From NCBI RefSeq assembly GCF_010820565.1, contig NZ_JAAIJQ010000053.1:1-39062 (forward strand): a stretch of 39,062 nt of DNA, written 5' to 3'. Below are positions 23,872 to 35,194 of the stretch, piece after piece. Position 1 is the first letter of the stretch. Each line of letters starts with the position of its first letter. Position numbers and translations under genes: made by a program. This DNA comes from Thiorhodococcus minor (GTDB taxonomy: Bacteria > Pseudomonadota > Gammaproteobacteria > Chromatiales > Chromatiaceae). The notes under the pieces are model-generated. The model was not told the origin of the DNA. It made no database searches and saw only the letters and a list, made by a program, of their open reading frames with translations.

Positions 23872-26613
23872 TCAGTCCGGTGTCTCCGAGCGGTGGGCAG
23901 GAAGCTCGAAACAGAGGTTAGCACCTTTTCCGGGTAGGTTTTCCGCCCAGATTCTGCCCCCTAAATGGTCGATGATCTGACGGCTGATCGGCAATCCAAG
24001 CCCGGTGCCCGCAGGCTTGGCGCCGCCGATCTTGGTCTGCCGAAACTTCTCGAAGACCAGCTCCAGCGCGTCCTCCGGGATGCCGGGGCCGTTGTCCGTG
24101 ACACAGACGTGCCAGCCATGCTCGCTGGGGCAGAGACTGACGTCGATGCGGCCCGCTTGCGCCGCGGCGAACTTGGCGGCGTTCGAGAGCAGGTTCATGA
24201 GCACCTGGACCAGCCTGTCGCGGTCGCCCCAGACAAGGGCGGGCTGCTCGGGCAGGTCGAGGTCGAGCTGGATGCCGCGGTCCTGGATGAGCTGCTCCGT
24301 CGCCTGCGCCGCCTGCTCGACGACCTCTTGGAGCGCGACCGCCTCATTGCGCCAGTCGGCGTGGCCGGACTCGATCTTGGCGAGGTCGAGCACCTGATTG
24401 ACCAGGCGCGAGAGCCGCTCGGTCTCGCTGACCAGGATGCCGAGGAAGCGCTTGCGCTGGTCGAGCGCGATCTCCGGGTCGTCGTAAAGGATCTCGGAGA
24501 AGGCGCGGATGGAGGCGAGCGGGGTGCGCAGCTCATGGGTGACGGAGGACATGAAATCGTCCTTGAGTCGGTCGAGCTCCTTGAGCCGCAGGTTGGCCGC
24601 GCGCAGCTCGGCACTGGCGGCCTCCAGGGCGAGCGACTTCTGCTCCAGCTCATGGCTGTAGGCGCGGATCTGGGAGGCCTCGTCCAGGATGTCCAGCACC
24701 TCGTCGAGCCCTAGGGCCTCTTCCTCCGTCACCGATGCCATCATCAAACGCGCGGAGGCGCCGCCGATGGCCCCTGAGAGCAGGGTCTCCGCGAAGCTCA
24801 CGGTTTGACCGTCGGCCGGCAGGGCCTCCAGGCCGGGCAGATCGCGCGAGCCTGCATAGTCCGTGAAGGCAGTGCGGGTGCGCGCGACCCCCAGGAAGCG
24901 CTCGGCGAGCCGCATCAGCTCGGCGATGTCCGCGCTGCCGCGCCACAGGGGGGCGCTGGTCGGCTGGCGATGGCGCAGGGCGTCGACATAGATGCGCGCC
25001 TGGGTCGCCTCGGTGGCATTGGGCTCGCGGAAGGAGGAGACGAGCAAGAAGGCGCCGAGGTTGGCGATCAGGCTCCAGAAGAGCCCGTGGGTGACGGCGT
25101 GCCAGCCGGTCAGGCCGAAGAGCGCCATGGGCGCCAGAATGTCCAGTCCGGCCGGGCCGGATTCCATGAAGGCCGCCGGCAGCCAGCCGGACTTGGCGAA
25201 GGAGGGCAGCAGCAGCGTGTAGGTCCAGACCAGGAAGCCCGCGGAGAGCCCCGCCAAGGCGCCCTCGCGGGTTCCGCCGCGCCAATAGAGGCCGCCGATC
25301 ACAGCGGGTGCGAGCTGGGCGATGGCGACGAAGCTGATCAAGCCGATGCTCACCAGCGCGTAGGCCTCGCCGGCGAGCCGGTAGTAGAGATAGCCCAGCA
25401 TGAGGATGCCGATGATGGCGCCGCGCCGGATGTTGAGCAGCAGCCAGCCCAGATCCTCAGGTGCGCGTCGATTCCGCCAGTGCCGCATGAGCACGGGCAG
25501 GACCAGGTCGTTGCTCACCATGGTCGAGAGCGCGATGGTCTCGACGATGACCATGCCGGTGGCCGCCGAGAGGCCGCCGATGAAGACCAGGAGCGCCAGC
25601 CAGGGCTGCTCGAAGGCGATGGGCAGGGTGAGCATGAAGGTGTCGCCGTTCACCTCGCCATTGGGGAACATCGAGAGCCCGGCGACCGCGATCGGGATGA
25701 CGAAGAGGTTGATGACCAGCAGGTAGAGCGGGAAGAGCCACATGGCGCGCCGCAGATGGCGCTCGTCGCTGATCTCGACCACACCGACTTGAAACTGCCG
25801 TGGCAGCAGCATCACGGCCAGAGCGGCCAGAAAGGTGATGGCGAGCCAGTCCTGGAAGGGCGAGATGCCCGGCTTGATGAGCGGATCGAGCAGCCCGGCC
25901 TCTCTGGCGCGCTCGACGGCCTGGGGAAGCTCGGGTCCGCCGAGTCCCAGCAGCCCGAAGGTCACGAAGAGCCCCACGGCCATGAAGGCGATCAGCTTGA
26001 CGATGGACTCGAAGGCGATGGCCGCGACCAGCCCTTCATGCCGCTCGCTGGCGTCGAGCTGGCGCGTGCCGAAGAGGATGGTAAAGGCCGCGAGCAGCAG
26101 GGCGATGACGAAGGCGCTGTCATGCCACAAGGGCATGGTGGCCGCGTCCGGCATCTGCAGCGCCGGATAGTGCTTGAGGATGGTGAAGCTCCAGGCGATG
26201 GCCTTGAGCTGCAGCGCGATATAAGGGACGACCCCGATCACCACGATCACCGTCACCAGCCCTGCCAGCTTCTGGCTCTTGCCGTAGCGGGAGGCGATGA
26301 AGTCCGCGATGGAGGTGATGCGCTCAGTCTTGCTCACCCGGATCATCTTCAGCATGACCGAGCCCCATAGCAGCGCGATCAGGGTCGGGCCGAGATAGAT
26401 GGGTAGAAAGCCGAGGCCGTTTTCAGTCGCGCGACCAACGCTACCGTAGAAGGTCCAGGCCGTGCAATAGACGGCTAGCGACAGGGCGTAGACCGTGGGA
26501 TGCGCGATGATCGAGCGACCCAGGTCCGCGCGCCGGTCGGCCCAGTAGGCGATGGCGAAGAGCAGCCCGACATAGGCGAAGGAGGCACCGATGATGAGCG
26601 GCCCCGTGATCAT
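23872..26613 (-). CDS. CbrA-like sensor kinase: Na+/solute symporter-STAC-histidine kinase
   Basis: 913 residues. Residues 1-510 form a multi-helix sodium/solute symporter (SSS) domain. About 535-640 matches the STAC domain (IYVDAL ... RFLG ... LSGAIGGASARLMM). A coiled coil (about 640-685) leads to HisKA with His693 in THELRTPLASIRAF, and an HATPase with LLSNAAKF, DNGPGIPE and GTGLGL. CbrA proteins couple transport or binding of a solute (histidine in Pseudomonas) to kinase signalling. The start follows the small membrane-protein gene by 9 bp and the receiver gene follows by 10 bp, forming one operon. The ligand is unknown. Confidence 0.93.
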   Translation of the reverse strand: MITGPLIIGASFAYVGLLFAIAYWADRRADLGRSIIAHPTVYALSLAVYCTAWTFYGSVGRATENGLGFLPIYLGPTLIALLWGSVMLKMIRVSKTERITSIADFIASRYGKSQKLAGLVTVIVVIGVVPYIALQLKAIAWSFTILKHYPALQMPDAATMPLWHDSAFVIALLLAAFTILFGTRQLDASERHEGLVAAIAFESIVKLIAFMAVGLFVTFGLLGLGGPELPQAVERAREAGLLDPLIKPGISPFQDWLAITFLAALAVMLLPRQFQVGVVEISDERHLRRAMWLFPLYLLVINLFVIPIAVAGLSMFPNGEVNGDTFMLTLPIAFEQPWLALLVFIGGLSAATGMVIVETIALSTMVSNDLVLPVLMRHWRNRRAPEDLGWLLLNIRRGAIIGILMLGYLYYRLAGEAYALVSIGLISFVAIAQLAPAVIGGLYWRGGTREGALAGLSAGFLVWTYTLLLPSFAKSGWLPAAFMESGPAGLDILAPMALFGLTGWHAVTHGLFWSLIANLGAFLLVSSFREPNATEATQARIYVDALRHRQPTSAPLWRGSADIAELMRLAERFLGVARTRTAFTDYAGSRDLPGLEALPADGQTVSFAETLLSGAIGGASARLMMASVTEEEALGLDEVLDILDEASQIRAYSHELEQKSLALEAASAELRAANLRLKELDRLKDDFMSSVTHELRTPLASIRAFSEILYDDPEIALDQRKRFLGILVSETERLSRLVNQVLDLAKIESGHADWRNEAVALQEVVEQAAQATEQLIQDRGIQLDLDLPEQPALVWGDRDRLVQVLMNLLSNAAKFAAAQAGRIDVSLCPSEHGWHVCVTDNGPGIPEDALELVFEKFRQTKIGGAKPAGTGLGLPISRQIIDHLGGRIWAENLPGKGANLCFELPAHRSETPD

Positions 26614-26622
26614 GCGCGCCCC

Positions 26623-26823
26623 TCAGTCCGCCCCGCGCGAGACGAGCCAGGCGGCGAGGGCGATCACGCCGGCCCAGACCGCGAAGATGTAGATCAGCAA
26701 GATCGGGATGCCGAGCCAGCGCCCGAAGGCCTCGAACTGCAGCACCAGCGGCGAGAACAGCAGCAGCATGGCCGCCAGGAAGAGCGTGAGCAGGCGTTGT
26801 CGCAGCAGCGTCGAGCGGGGCAT
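26623..26823 (-). CDS. Small two-helix membrane protein upstream of the symporter kinase
   Basis: 66 residues with two hydrophobic helices (LLTLFLAAMLLLFSPLVL and IPILLIYIFAVWAGVIALAAWLV). Small two-helix proteins of the DUF485/DUF4212 kind are encoded next to acetate-type SSS symporters; the position and topology here match that pattern, though family membership is not certain. Probably an accessory subunit of the CbrA-like protein encoded 9 bp downstream. Confidence 0.75.
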   Translation of the reverse strand: MPRSTLLRQRLLTLFLAAMLLLFSPLVLQFEAFGRWLGIPILLIYIFAVWAGVIALAAWLVSRGAD

Positions 26824-26860
26824 CGGCTAGCCTGCGAGTGGCTGGTTGTTCGCTAGGCGA

Positions 26861-27493
26861 TCAAAGCCCGTACTCCGACAGGAGGTCATCGACCAAGTCC
26901 TGCTTGAAGGAGTCGGATTGGTCGAGCTCGGTGACGTCACGCAGCATTTTCGCCTTCTGCGCCTTGTTCTCGAAGGAGTCGTCCTTCTGGATATTGAGTA
27001 TGACCAGTGCCTCGACCAGCCAGCCCCGAATTTGATCGAGATCGAGGATCAGTGCGTCCATCCTCTGTCTCGCGGCGTCCTGATAGGACTGGGAGGCGAT
27101 GATGTCGAAGAAGCACGCCTTCACATGGCCAAGCCGCTCCTCTTGCATCGCCGTGCCGACACCTGGATCCTTGAGGCTGGCCTCGAGGGTCTCGATCTTG
27201 GCGAGCGCAACGTCCGAGCTGTCCAGGACGGCGCGGGTGGCCTGGGCCATGAGATCGACGACGCTCTTTGCACTGCTCACCGCGGTCGGTGCCTGGTGGC
27301 CGGCACTGGTGAGCGGCGTCTCCACGCTCCTCATGTTGACGAGTACTGAGTTGATCTTCTGCGCGAGCAGGGAGACCATTCCCTCGGCGTCGATCTCGAC
27401 ATCGAGTTGATCGAATTCGCCATTCAGGATCGACTCCGTCGCCTGGACCAAGGACTCGAGCGTTGTGTCGATCTGTTGCCGCGAATCGCCCAA
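26861..27493 (-). CDS. cheZ: CheZ-like protein phosphatase
   Basis: 210 residues, mostly helical. Residues 134-145 (ASQSYQDAARQR) align with the CheZ active segment, and the catalytic pair Asp139 and Gln143 keeps the D-x3-Q spacing of E. coli CheZ. The C-terminus FKQDLVDDLLSEYGL matches the CheY-binding tail of CheZ. It should dephosphorylate a CheY-like receiver. No chemotaxis gene is in the window; the nearby single-domain receiver at 23487-23861 is one possible target, by inference. The flanking genes are signalling genes on the same strand. Confidence 0.8.
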   Translation of the reverse strand: MGDSRQQIDTTLESLVQATESILNGEFDQLDVEIDAEGMVSLLAQKINSVLVNMRSVETPLTSAGHQAPTAVSSAKSVVDLMAQATRAVLDSSDVALAKIETLEASLKDPGVGTAMQEERLGHVKACFFDIIASQSYQDAARQRMDALILDLDQIRGWLVEALVILNIQKDDSFENKAQKAKMLRDVTELDQSDSFKQDLVDDLLSEYGL

Positions 27494-27579
27494 AGAGATT
27501 TCTCCGCTGATATGTTTCGACCTGCAACGAGCTGTGTCGAAAGGGACTTCGGAACAGCGCTTGCCAAAAAATCAGACTT

Positions 27580-27622
27580 CATGTTTTGACTCGACAAGAG
27601 ATCTGAAGCAGGTCAAAACATG
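27580..27622. promoter_or_regulatory. 11-bp inverted repeat between the GGDEF and CheZ-like genes
   Basis: CATGTTTTGAC at 27580-27590 and its exact complement GTCAAAACATG at 27612-27622, with a 21-bp spacer (arm centres 32 bp apart, about three helical turns). It lies in the 149-bp gap upstream of the CheZ-like gene. It may be a dyad operator, or the stem of a terminator for the GGDEF gene since a T6 run follows on the minus strand. Confidence 0.5.
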
Positions 27623-27642
27623 TCGTCTATAAAGGAGCCGCG

Positions 27643-29412
27643 CTACCGGTATCTTGCCTCAGCAGCATAGTGTTTCGACTTTGCTTCATACATGCGCTCA
27701 TCTGCGATCTTGGTCAGATCGGCCGGAGGGGCTTCATCGACCCCGCATGCCCCCATGCTCAGGGTGACCGGCCATGTAACGCCTTCCGCCAGGTCGACCG
27801 AGATGCCCGGGAGCACATTTTGCCGGAGTCTGGCCAGGAATGACTCCGCGTCTGCCTGACCCGCGTTGGTCAAGAGCACGACGAACTCGTCACCGCCGGT
27901 TCTGGCAAGCACATCTGTTGCCCGGATGGCCGCGCCTAATTGAGCGGCTACCGCGATGATGACCTTGTCGCCCGCTTCATGTCCATGCTGATCATTGACC
28001 TGCTTCAAGCCGTTGACGTCCGCAACGACGATGGCGTAGGGGATCTCATAGAGGGCGTACTTGGCGCGCTCTTCCTCGAGCGCATTGCTCAAGTAACCGC
28101 GATTGTAGGCCCCGGTCAGGGGGTCCGTGTTGGCCTTCTCCTGCAACAGCCGCATCAACAGCTGCGAATGGATGAACGCGCCGAAGGGCTCGAGGAACAG
28201 CGAGACCAGTTGGCCATCGACAGGGTCTTCGGGCTCGACCCAAAAGGCATACCCGACCTGCTGCTCATCGCTCCCTCGGATGGGGAGCCCGACGATTGCC
28301 GACCGCGTCGGCGCCTCCGAACGGAAGCCTTGCTCCAGCCGACGGCTCCGCCGCTCGGACAGACAGGTCTTGATCAGCTCGTGCATCGTCGAATCATCGA
28401 ATCCTCTCTGAGCCGAAAACCAGACGCTGGAAGCGCGCTTGTCGAATACGACAAGCGCGGCCGAAGTGGCACCACAGGCGGATAGGAAGAGGTCGAGGAA
28501 AAGATGCGTAACCGGCTCGGGGTCTTCCTCCGTGCGCATGGCCCCACCCAGCCGAACGAGGCTGGCGAGGATCTCGTTGCTCTTGGCGATCGTTTTCTGC
28601 TGCTCTCGAATCTTCTCGATGAGCTGAATCTCGCGCGTCGTGTTGCGCAGGAGGATCGCTGCGCCATTGCTGTCATCTACGGGTGTGATGCTCTCCGTGT
28701 AGTAGTCGCCGTCCACTAAGTGAGTGACCTTGAGTGATTCAGTGAGAGTGAATACACCTTCGGCGGGGCATGAGGCGCAGGGCTCACGCCTTCTCAGGGC
28801 TTCATAGCAGGTCGAGAAGCCCACGTCCGGCAACATGTTGCGAGCCGCGGAGTTCATATGGACGATTCGGTAGTTCCTATCGATGGTCAGCAAAGCGTCC
28901 GGCAGCGCGTCGAGGAGACCACTGATCTTGGCTTTCTCCGCGGCATCTTCCTTACGGAGCCGCTCGAGGAGCATTTTCTTCGCAAGGGCTTCCTTTCTCG
29001 CGCGATCCGCCTTCTGCAGCGCGAGAATCTCACGCGTAACATCGCTGAACGTCAGGGCTACCGCCTTTCCCCAAGGCGTGAAGCCCTCTTTTAGGTAACG
29101 GATTGCCTTACCCGCCGTGACGACTTTGAGAGAGTGCTCGATGCTCGCCAGCGGTCGTCCCCGCTCGATCGGGCACTGATCGCAAGGGGCCGTCCGCGAG
29201 ACGAGCGCGCCGAAGCAGGTCTTGCCCATCAGTGCCCCTGGCGCTCCGAGACCGGTCAGCTCGACGGCGTAGCGATTGACGGCGATTACCCGGTAGTCGG
29301 TATCGATGACCAACATTGGGGTCCGGACATACTCGAGTGCGGCGAAGGGGGCGTCGCCTTCTTGGTCGGAGCGGCTCGAGCCCGCGATTGGCGATAAGGC
29401 GTCACTGTGCAT
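27643..29412 (-). CDS. Diguanylate cyclase with two Cys-rich PAS domains (PAS-PAS-GGDEF)
   Basis: 589 residues, no membrane segment. There are PAS domains at about 25-130 and 165-260, a coiled coil between, a GAF-like region at about 285-420 and a GGDEF domain at 430-589. The active loop GGDEF is at 506-510 and the inhibitory site RATD lies five residues before it, so it should make c-di-GMP with product feedback. Both PAS domains carry C-x9-10-C-x2-C-P (Cys66/77/80 and 202/212/215), suggesting a metal or redox sensor. No EAL domain is present. Confidence 0.9.
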   Translation of the reverse strand: MHSDALSPIAGSSRSDQEGDAPFAALEYVRTPMLVIDTDYRVIAVNRYAVELTGLGAPGALMGKTCFGALVSRTAPCDQCPIERGRPLASIEHSLKVVTAGKAIRYLKEGFTPWGKAVALTFSDVTREILALQKADRARKEALAKKMLLERLRKEDAAEKAKISGLLDALPDALLTIDRNYRIVHMNSAARNMLPDVGFSTCYEALRRREPCASCPAEGVFTLTESLKVTHLVDGDYYTESITPVDDSNGAAILLRNTTREIQLIEKIREQQKTIAKSNEILASLVRLGGAMRTEEDPEPVTHLFLDLFLSACGATSAALVVFDKRASSVWFSAQRGFDDSTMHELIKTCLSERRSRRLEQGFRSEAPTRSAIVGLPIRGSDEQQVGYAFWVEPEDPVDGQLVSLFLEPFGAFIHSQLLMRLLQEKANTDPLTGAYNRGYLSNALEEERAKYALYEIPYAIVVADVNGLKQVNDQHGHEAGDKVIIAVAAQLGAAIRATDVLARTGGDEFVVLLTNAGQADAESFLARLRQNVLPGISVDLAEGVTWPVTLSMGACGVDEAPPADLTKIADERMYEAKSKHYAAEARYR

Positions 29413-29943
29413 GGATCAGCGGGACCGGGGATTTCGTGCTGAAGCCTCGAGGCCGTCGGTCGCACGCGGCAAGCAAGCGTCGACGAGCGGCATACCTCGG
29501 ACTCCGTCACGCCGTCGTCCGGCGCAATGGGGCTGCGGAGAGCAAGTGCTTGGCAATAGGTTCATGGTGGAGATGCTATCAGCAGCCTCACCATTGATGA
29601 ACCCTGGTTTTCACGCCTCCAAGGGCCATTAGACATGTGACATCCGACCGCGGAACGCAGCCCTGCCCCACGACGCTGCCGGCCGCGGGTCTTGCTCGAC
29701 CCTCCGTTGATCCGTGGCAGATGTCACCATCTGGACAGGCTTCTAGCGACGGGGTTGGAGGGCGTGCTGGCGAAGAGTCGGTATCCGTCGATGTGATCGA
29801 CGTCTTTGTGGGCGCTCGCCGAGGTAAAGATGATCGCGAGCATCGAGCTGATACGCAGTGCCCAGCGTCGTGGGCACTCGGGGGTTGGAAGGCCCGGTCC
29901 AGGCGAGGACCGGGCGCGACGGAGGTACTGCTAGACGGTCTGC
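29413..29943. other. Intergenic region with a terminator-like hairpin
   Basis: This 531-bp stretch lies between the DUF2892 gene and the GGDEF gene, both minus strand. At 29892-29915 a perfect 9-bp stem GCCCGGTCC/GGACCGGGC lies 29 bp past the DUF2892 stop and probably ends that transcript, though only a short pyrimidine stretch follows it. The GGDEF promoter should also be here. No convincing gene is visible. Confidence 0.45.
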
Positions 29944-30126
29944 TTATGCCTTGTTGGTGTTCAGCTTCACTAGGGTATAGGCCGGGCACCAGCTCATGAG
30001 GCCGGTCGCCAGGGGAAGGATGGCGATGGCGCCGAGCCAGTTCTGAGTGAAGACGCCCCAGCCAGCGATGGCGACACCTGCGACGATACGGATGGTGCGA
30101 TCGAGACTGCCTACGTTTTTGTTCAT
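29944..30126 (-). CDS. DUF2892 family membrane protein
   Basis: 60 residues: MNKNVGSLDRTIRIVAG, two hydrophobic segments (VAGVAIAGWGVF and LGAIAILPLATGLM) and the C-terminal WCPAYTLVKLNT. This is the DUF2892/YgaP-type membrane hairpin, often linked to sulfur or rhodanese functions, with the typical CP motif. AGGAAT lies 9 nt before the ATG at 30126. It is a stand-alone gene. Confidence 0.88.
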   Translation of the reverse strand: MNKNVGSLDRTIRIVAGVAIAGWGVFTQNWLGAIAILPLATGLMSWCPAYTLVKLNTNKA

Positions 30127-30283
30127 GCTCAATTCCTGTTTGCTTGTAAGCCTATGACCGACCAGGCCCGGAGCGGACTGGTCTTGAAGGAGTGAGCACA
30201 GACTAGCGACATCGCGGCCGCATCTCTGTGACTTTGTCACCGAGCGCCTCTGGAATCCGTTGCTGGCCAGATGTCGTAGAGGT

Positions 30284-30327
30284 CGTAGGGTGGACGAGCG
30301 AGAGCGAAGTCCACCGAGCCCCGCGCC
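30284..30327. repeat. Dispersed GTCCACC/GGTGGAC palindrome, copy 2
   Basis: GGTGGAC (30289-30295) and GTCCACC (30309-30315) with the same AGAGCGAA and CCCCGCGCC flanks as the copy at 10908-10965. It lies in the 276-bp gap between DUF2892 and the dnaE2 stop, where I see nothing else. Confidence 0.6.
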
Positions 30328-30402
30328 CTTGTCGCTCAACGGCACCCTGGGTGCAGCCTCCTCCATCCGGGGCATGAATCGCCCAATCGAGCCCCGTCGC
30401 CT

Positions 30403-33498
<3,096 letters not shown>

Positions 33499-33645
33499 GT
33501 GGGAAGCCGCCAGCGCTGCTTTCCGCAGAGGTCGAGGCCCGGTCGCCTACACCCATGGGACTGGTCGGAGCTGTGTGTTGCTGGAATCTGGGCCATCGCT
33601 CACGCCTCGTCGGCGTATCGCCAAAAGTTGCCGACTCGCTTATAC

Positions 33646-33659
33646 CATACAATTGTATG
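33646..33659. promoter_or_regulatory. 14-bp perfect palindrome between dnaE2 and the DuOB gene
   Basis: CATACAATTGTATG, in the 407-bp divergent gap 33499-33905 and flanked by direct TGCCGAC repeats. It lies about 150 bp upstream of dnaE2, with a TATAAG-like -10 beside it on the minus strand. It is a plausible operator. It does not match the enterobacterial LexA box (CTG-N10-CAG). Confidence 0.45.
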
Positions 33660-33690
33660 TCATTGCCGACACAGCGATCTTCGGCCTGTC

Positions 33691-33746
33691 CTGGGAGTGT
33701 CGGCCTCCAGGCCGACACCTGTTGACCTGGAGGTCAACACTCCCAG
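33691..33746. repeat. Composite palindrome: outer stem with two internal hairpins
   Basis: The outer arms CTGGGAGTGT (33691-33700) and ACACTCCCAG (33737-33746) are exact complements. Inside are two perfect palindromes, 33697-33718 (arms GTGTCGGCCT/AGGCCGACAC) and 33720-33739 (arms TGTTGACCT/AGGTCAACA). The three stems share bases, so they can form alternative folds or a three-way junction. It is REP-like. Confidence 0.75.
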
Positions 33747-33905
33747 CGTCATGCTTTCCTGCAGCCTGAGATGGAGCTGAGCACGCGCGCTTAACGCGCC
33801 AACCCTTGCGGCTGGGCGGCCGCAAGCTTGTCATCCCGGAAGCCCCGGCGGGTCCTGCGCATCCTGTCAGCCATCGTCAACGGCTGCACAGGGAGCATCA
33901 CACGC

Positions 33906-34568
33906 ATGGCCGCTTACACCAAGACACTCGTGGTCCTCGCCAACTCCTGCAAGCACAACGCGCGCTGCCTGGCGGGCAAGGAGCTGACCCTGCACGGCCT
34001 CGGCGACTGGGTGCGCCCGGTCAGCGCCCTGCCGACCGGCGAGCTGCTGCCGCTCGAGCGGCGCCTGGTCGGCGGCGGCGAGCCGGCGCTGCTGGATGTG
34101 GTCGAGGTGCCCTTGCAGGGTCCGTCACCGGCGGGCTTCCAGACCGAGAACCACCGGGTCGCCCCGGCCGGCGGCTGGGTGAAGCGCGGCTGGCTGGATC
34201 CCCAATGGCTGCACGCCGCGGTGGACGACTGTCCGACGCTCTGGGTCAACGGCTACTCGAGCAGCGCCGGCTGCAACGACCGCTTGCCCGAGCCGCTGCT
34301 GGCCGAGTTGCAAACCTCCCTGGCGCTGATCGGTCCGATTGAAGTCGAGCTGCGGGTGCTGGGCGAGAAGGTGCGCGCCCGCTTCGTCTACCAGGCGGTG
34401 ACCTATGACCTCTGCGTCACGGATCCGCGCATCAAGGCCACCTATGCGGCGCGGGCGGAGGGCTGCTACGGTCTCGGCGCGGCCTTCGTGTGCCTGAGCC
34501 TGGCCCCCGCCTGGCACGGCTATGCCTATAAGCTGGCCGCCGCCATCATGACCCCGAACGCAGGTTGA
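33906..34568 (+). CDS. Dual OB-fold (DuOB-like) domain protein
   Basis: 220 residues starting MAAYTKTLVVLANSCKHNARC. The pattern LANSxKxxxRCLAGKEL followed by GDWVRPVS matches my memory of the dual-OB domain family, small beta-rich proteins proposed to bind nucleic acid and found near prokaryotic conflict genes. There is no signal peptide or membrane segment, and several Cys are spread along it. ATG 33906 has GGGAG upstream. A DUF488 gene follows after 5 bp and a second one after that, so this is one operon. The function is unknown; the DuOB call rests on recall of the motif. Confidence 0.7.
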   Translation: MAAYTKTLVVLANSCKHNARCLAGKELTLHGLGDWVRPVSALPTGELLPLERRLVGGGEPALLDVVEVPLQGPSPAGFQTENHRVAPAGGWVKRGWLDPQWLHAAVDDCPTLWVNGYSSSAGCNDRLPEPLLAELQTSLALIGPIEVELRVLGEKVRARFVYQAVTYDLCVTDPRIKATYAARAEGCYGLGAAFVCLSLAPAWHGYAYKLAAAIMTPNAG

Positions 34569-34573
34569 TCGCC

Positions 34574-35194
34574 ATGTCCTCGACCCTCTACACCATCGGC
34601 CATTCCGACCATGCGCTGGAGGCCTTCATCGGGCTGCTGCGCCAGCATGGGTTGAGCGCCATCGCCGATGTGCGCTCGCACCCTTACAGCCGCCGCCACC
34701 CACAGTTCAACCGCGAGCCGCTCAAGGCGGCGCTGCGCGAGGCGGGAATCAGCTATGTCTTTCTCGGGCGCGAGTGCGGCGCGCGCTCGGAAGATCCGGA
34801 CTGCTATGCCGAGGGTCGCGTGCAGTACGAGCGCCTGGCCCAGACCGCGCTGTTCCGCGAGGGGCTGGAGCGGATTCGCGTCGGGGCGGACAGCTACACC
34901 CTGGCGCTGATGTGCGCCGAGCGCGATCCGCTGAGCTGCCATCGCACTCTGCTGGTCGGCCGTGCCCTGGTCGCCCAGGGGATGGCGGTGCAGCACATCC
35001 TCGCCGATGGCGGCTTGGAGTCGCATGCCATGGCGATGCAGCGTCTGCGTGCGCAGCTCGGATTCGCGCACCCGGATCTCTTCAGCTCGGATGCCGAGCT
35101 GGAGGCGCTGGCCTATCGCCAGCAAGAGGCGCGCATTGCCTACGCGCCTTCCGATAAGTCGTCCACCGATGACGCGGGGGAGGAGGGGGCATGA
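34574..35194 (+). CDS. DUF488 family protein, first copy
   Basis: 206 residues. DUF488 marks are YTIGHSDHALEAFIGLL at the start, IADVRSHPYSRRHPQFN, YVFLGRECGAR, and MCAERDPLSCHRTLL with the conserved Cys-x-Glu and Cys-His-Arg. The fold is a Rossmann-like alpha/beta domain of unknown activity; the paired Cys and His could be catalytic or metal-binding. It begins 5 bp after the DuOB-like gene and overlaps the second DUF488 gene by ATGA. The last 45 residues extend beyond the core. Confidence 0.88.
   Translation: MSSTLYTIGHSDHALEAFIGLLRQHGLSAIADVRSHPYSRRHPQFNREPLKAALREAGISYVFLGRECGARSEDPDCYAEGRVQYERLAQTALFREGLERIRVGADSYTLALMCAERDPLSCHRTLLVGRALVAQGMAVQHILADGGLESHAMAMQRLRAQLGFAHPDLFSSDAELEALAYRQQEARIAYAPSDKSSTDDAGEEGA

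Noticed and set aside
24805-26370. Long open plus-strand frame of 521 codons opposite the CbrA-like kinase gene
   Set aside because: It is antisense to a gene with full domain content, and its composition (Gly, Glu, Asp, Gln rich, no motif) is what GC-rich third positions produce on the opposite strand.
29588-29989. Minus-strand frame of 133 codons before the DUF2892 gene end
   Set aside because: It overlaps the DUF2892 gene out of phase, has no ribosome-binding site and is rich in Arg, Pro and Ser without motifs.
33646-33659. LexA box upstream of dnaE2
   Set aside because: The palindrome lacks CTG-N10-CAG and does not match the other LexA motifs I know; kept only as an unknown operator.
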